In this document: in pieces, positions 4,600-5,890 of the stretch
How positions within the stretch are numbered: the stretch's first letter is position 1
How the letters are laid out: the number at the start of each line of letters is the position of its first letter
NCBI GenBank assembly: GCA_902797565.1
Contig: CADBTO010000237.1
Location: 1-5,890, forward strand
Source of the DNA: an uncultured Lachnospiraceae bacterium
GTDB lineage: Bacteria; Bacillota; Clostridia; Lachnospirales; Lachnospiraceae
Length of the DNA: 5,890 bases
Direction: 5' to 3'
Position numbers and translations under genes: made by a program
Notes under the pieces: generated by a model
What the model was told of the DNA's origin: nothing
The model's input: only the letters and a program-made list of their open reading frames with translations
Databases searched by the model: none

Positions 4600-5890
4600 A
4601 TGAACGTGAAGGTTGAAAACTTAGAGCACAACATGGCGAAGCTTGTGGTGGAAGTGGAAGCAGAAGCGCTTGATAAAGCGATTGCGCAGGCATACAAGCG
4701 CCAGCGGGCACGGATCTCCGTGCCGGGTTTCCGGAAGGGGAAAGTGCCCCAGAGTGTCGTAGAAAAGATTTATGGGCCGGCGGTCTTCTATGAGGAGGCG
4801 GCGAATATCCTGATCAACCAGGAGTATCCCGGAGCGTACAATGAGTGCGGCCTGGACATCGTTTCCAGCCCCAGCTTTGCGGTCACACAGATCGAGAAGG
4901 GCAGCCCTTTCATTTTTACGGCGGAAGTGGCGGTCAAGCCTGGTGTGGAACTGGGCGAGTACAAAGGCATCACTGTGACCAAGGTGAATGTGGACGTGAC
5001 GGATGAGGATGTGGAAGAAGAGATTGACCGGCAGCTGAAGACAAATGCCAGGACTGTGACAGCAGAGCGCGCAGCGGAGTCTGGCGATACGGTCATTATC
5101 GACTTTGATGGTTCGATTGACGGCGTGGCATTTGATGGCGGCAAGGGGGAAAATTACGCACTGGAACTGGGATCCCACAGCTTCATTGATAATTTTGAAG
5201 ACCAGCTGGTTGGGAAGAGTGCCGGGGATGAGCTGGATGTCCATGTGACCTTCCCGGAGAATTATCATGAGCCAACCCTGGCGGGCAAGCCTGCTGTATT
5301 TGCCGTGAAAGTGCATGAAGTGAAGACACAGGAGATGCCGGAACTGGATGAAGAATATATCCAGGATACCACGGAATTTGATACGGTTGAGGAATACAAA
5401 GAGGATGTCCGGAAGCAGCTGCAGAAGGCCAAGGATGACCAGGCGAAGCGTGCCAAGGAAGATGAGGCGCTTAAGAAGATCATTGACCAGTCCAAGATGG
5501 ATATTCCGGATGCAATGGTTGATACACAGATCAATAGCATGATCAATGAATATGCCCAGAACCTGGCACAGACCGGGATGAGCTTCCAGCAGTATCTGCA
5601 GTTCTCCGGTATGGATCTGGATGCGTTCAAGCAGCAGTCGCGTCCGGAGGCACTGCAGCGGATCCAGTCCAGCCTCTGCCTTGAGGAGATTGCGAAGCAG
5701 GAGAATATCGAGGCGACAGACGAGGACTTCGAGAACCGGATCAAGGAACTTGCGCAGATGTACCGGATGAATCCGGAAGAACTCAAGAAGACGGTCGGGC
5801 CGAATGAGCGTGCCTCCATGAATGTTGAGATCCGGATGATGAAGGCTGTGGATCTTGTGATGGAGAACGTGGTGGAACAGGAACGCGGTG
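4600..5890 (+). CDS. tig: Trigger factor, ribosome-associated chaperone and prolyl isomerase, 3' end cut
   Basis: Trigger factor binds the ribosome near the exit tunnel, shields new chains and carries an FKBP-type peptidyl-prolyl isomerase domain. The ribosome-docking signature GFRKGKVP begins at residue 43, the same position as in Escherichia coli. The FKBP domain starts around residue 162 (GDTVIIDFDGSIDG, then YALELGSHSFIDNFEDQLVG, VTFPENYHEPTLAGKPAVFAVKVHEV) and ends near 247. The rest is the helical chaperone arm domain (DMDLDAF-like region, MYRMNPEELKK, MNVEIRMMKAVDLVMENVVEQERG). The frame is open for 430 codons to the window end, close to the full family length, so probably only a few codons are missing. 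ATG at 4600 has AGGAG (4585-4589) 10 nt upstream. It has its own promoter. In many Firmicutes clpP and clpX follow; that cannot be seen here. The 231-codon minus-strand frame is a shadow. Confidence 0.97.
   Translation, partial: MNVKVENLEHNMAKLVVEVEAEALDKAIAQAYKRQRARISVPGFRKGKVPQSVVEKIYGPAVFYEEAANILINQEYPGAYNECGLDIVSSPSFAVTQIEKGSPFIFTAEVAVKPGVELGEYKGITVTKVNVDVTDEDVEEEIDRQLKTNARTVTAERAAESGDTVIIDFDGSIDGVAFDGGKGENYALELGSHSFIDNFEDQLVGKSAGDELDVHVTFPENYHEPTLAGKPAVFAVKVHEVKTQEMPELDEEYIQDTTEFDTVEEYKEDVRKQLQKAKDDQAKRAKEDEALKKIIDQSKMDIPDAMVDTQINSMINEYAQNLAQTGMSFQQYLQFSGMDLDAFKQQSRPEALQRIQSSLCLEEIAKQENIEATDEDFENRIKELAQMYRMNPEELKKTVGPNERASMNVEIRMMKAVDLVMENVVEQERG

Noticed and set aside
4621..5316. 231-codon minus-strand frame inside tig
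   Set aside because: It lies wholly antisense to the clear trigger factor gene, has no recognisable domain and looks like a codon-bias shadow.

Overview
The window looks like a chromosomal piece of a Clostridia genome, most likely family Lachnospiraceae. The clues are strong AGGAG-type ribosome binding sites, Firmicutes-style TTGAAA/TATAAT promoters, an N-terminal Cys-cluster GGDEF/EAL protein, a DUF1653 protein with the extra C-terminal domain common in this family, and trigger factor with a clostridial-type sequence. The taxonomic call is inference from protein style, not a search. There are six protein-coding genes, two of them cut by the window edges. I see no RNA genes, insertion sequences, CRISPR arrays or prophage genes.

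Layout, left to right. (1) 1-1518 (+): 3' part of a c-di-GMP signalling protein with a degenerate GGDEF domain and an EAL domain that keeps its catalytic residues, followed by a likely intrinsic terminator at 1532-1575. (2) 1682-2032 (-): a small conserved-looking hypothetical protein. (3) A 148-bp divergent intergenic region with a good promoter for the next gene; a WalR-box-like direct repeat overlaps this promoter. (4) 2181-2957 (+): DUF1653 protein with a long disordered linker and a C-terminal helical domain. (5) 2937-3560 (-): CYTH (triphosphate tunnel metalloenzyme) protein, overlapping the DUF1653 gene tail-to-tail by 21 bp. (6) 3561-3890: a 330-bp intergenic region dominated by a repeat element, with two identical 63-bp copies 158 bp apart and long inverted repeats. 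(7) 3891-4436 (+): DJ-1/PfpI family protein. (8) 4600-5890 (+): trigger factor, with its own strong promoter directly after the DJ-1 stop codon and a leader of about 125 nt.

The genes do not form one pathway. They are mostly single transcription units in alternating orientation: a c-di-GMP phosphodiesterase candidate, a triphosphate-binding enzyme, a stress-type DJ-1 protein and the ribosome-associated chaperone. The least ordinary parts are the repeat cluster at 3633-3873, whose right end supplies a Shine-Dalgarno-like sequence to an 8-codon leader ORF overlapping the DJ-1 start, and possible regulatory structures in front of the DUF1653 gene and in the trigger factor leader. I did not find convincing evidence of a new multi-gene system.
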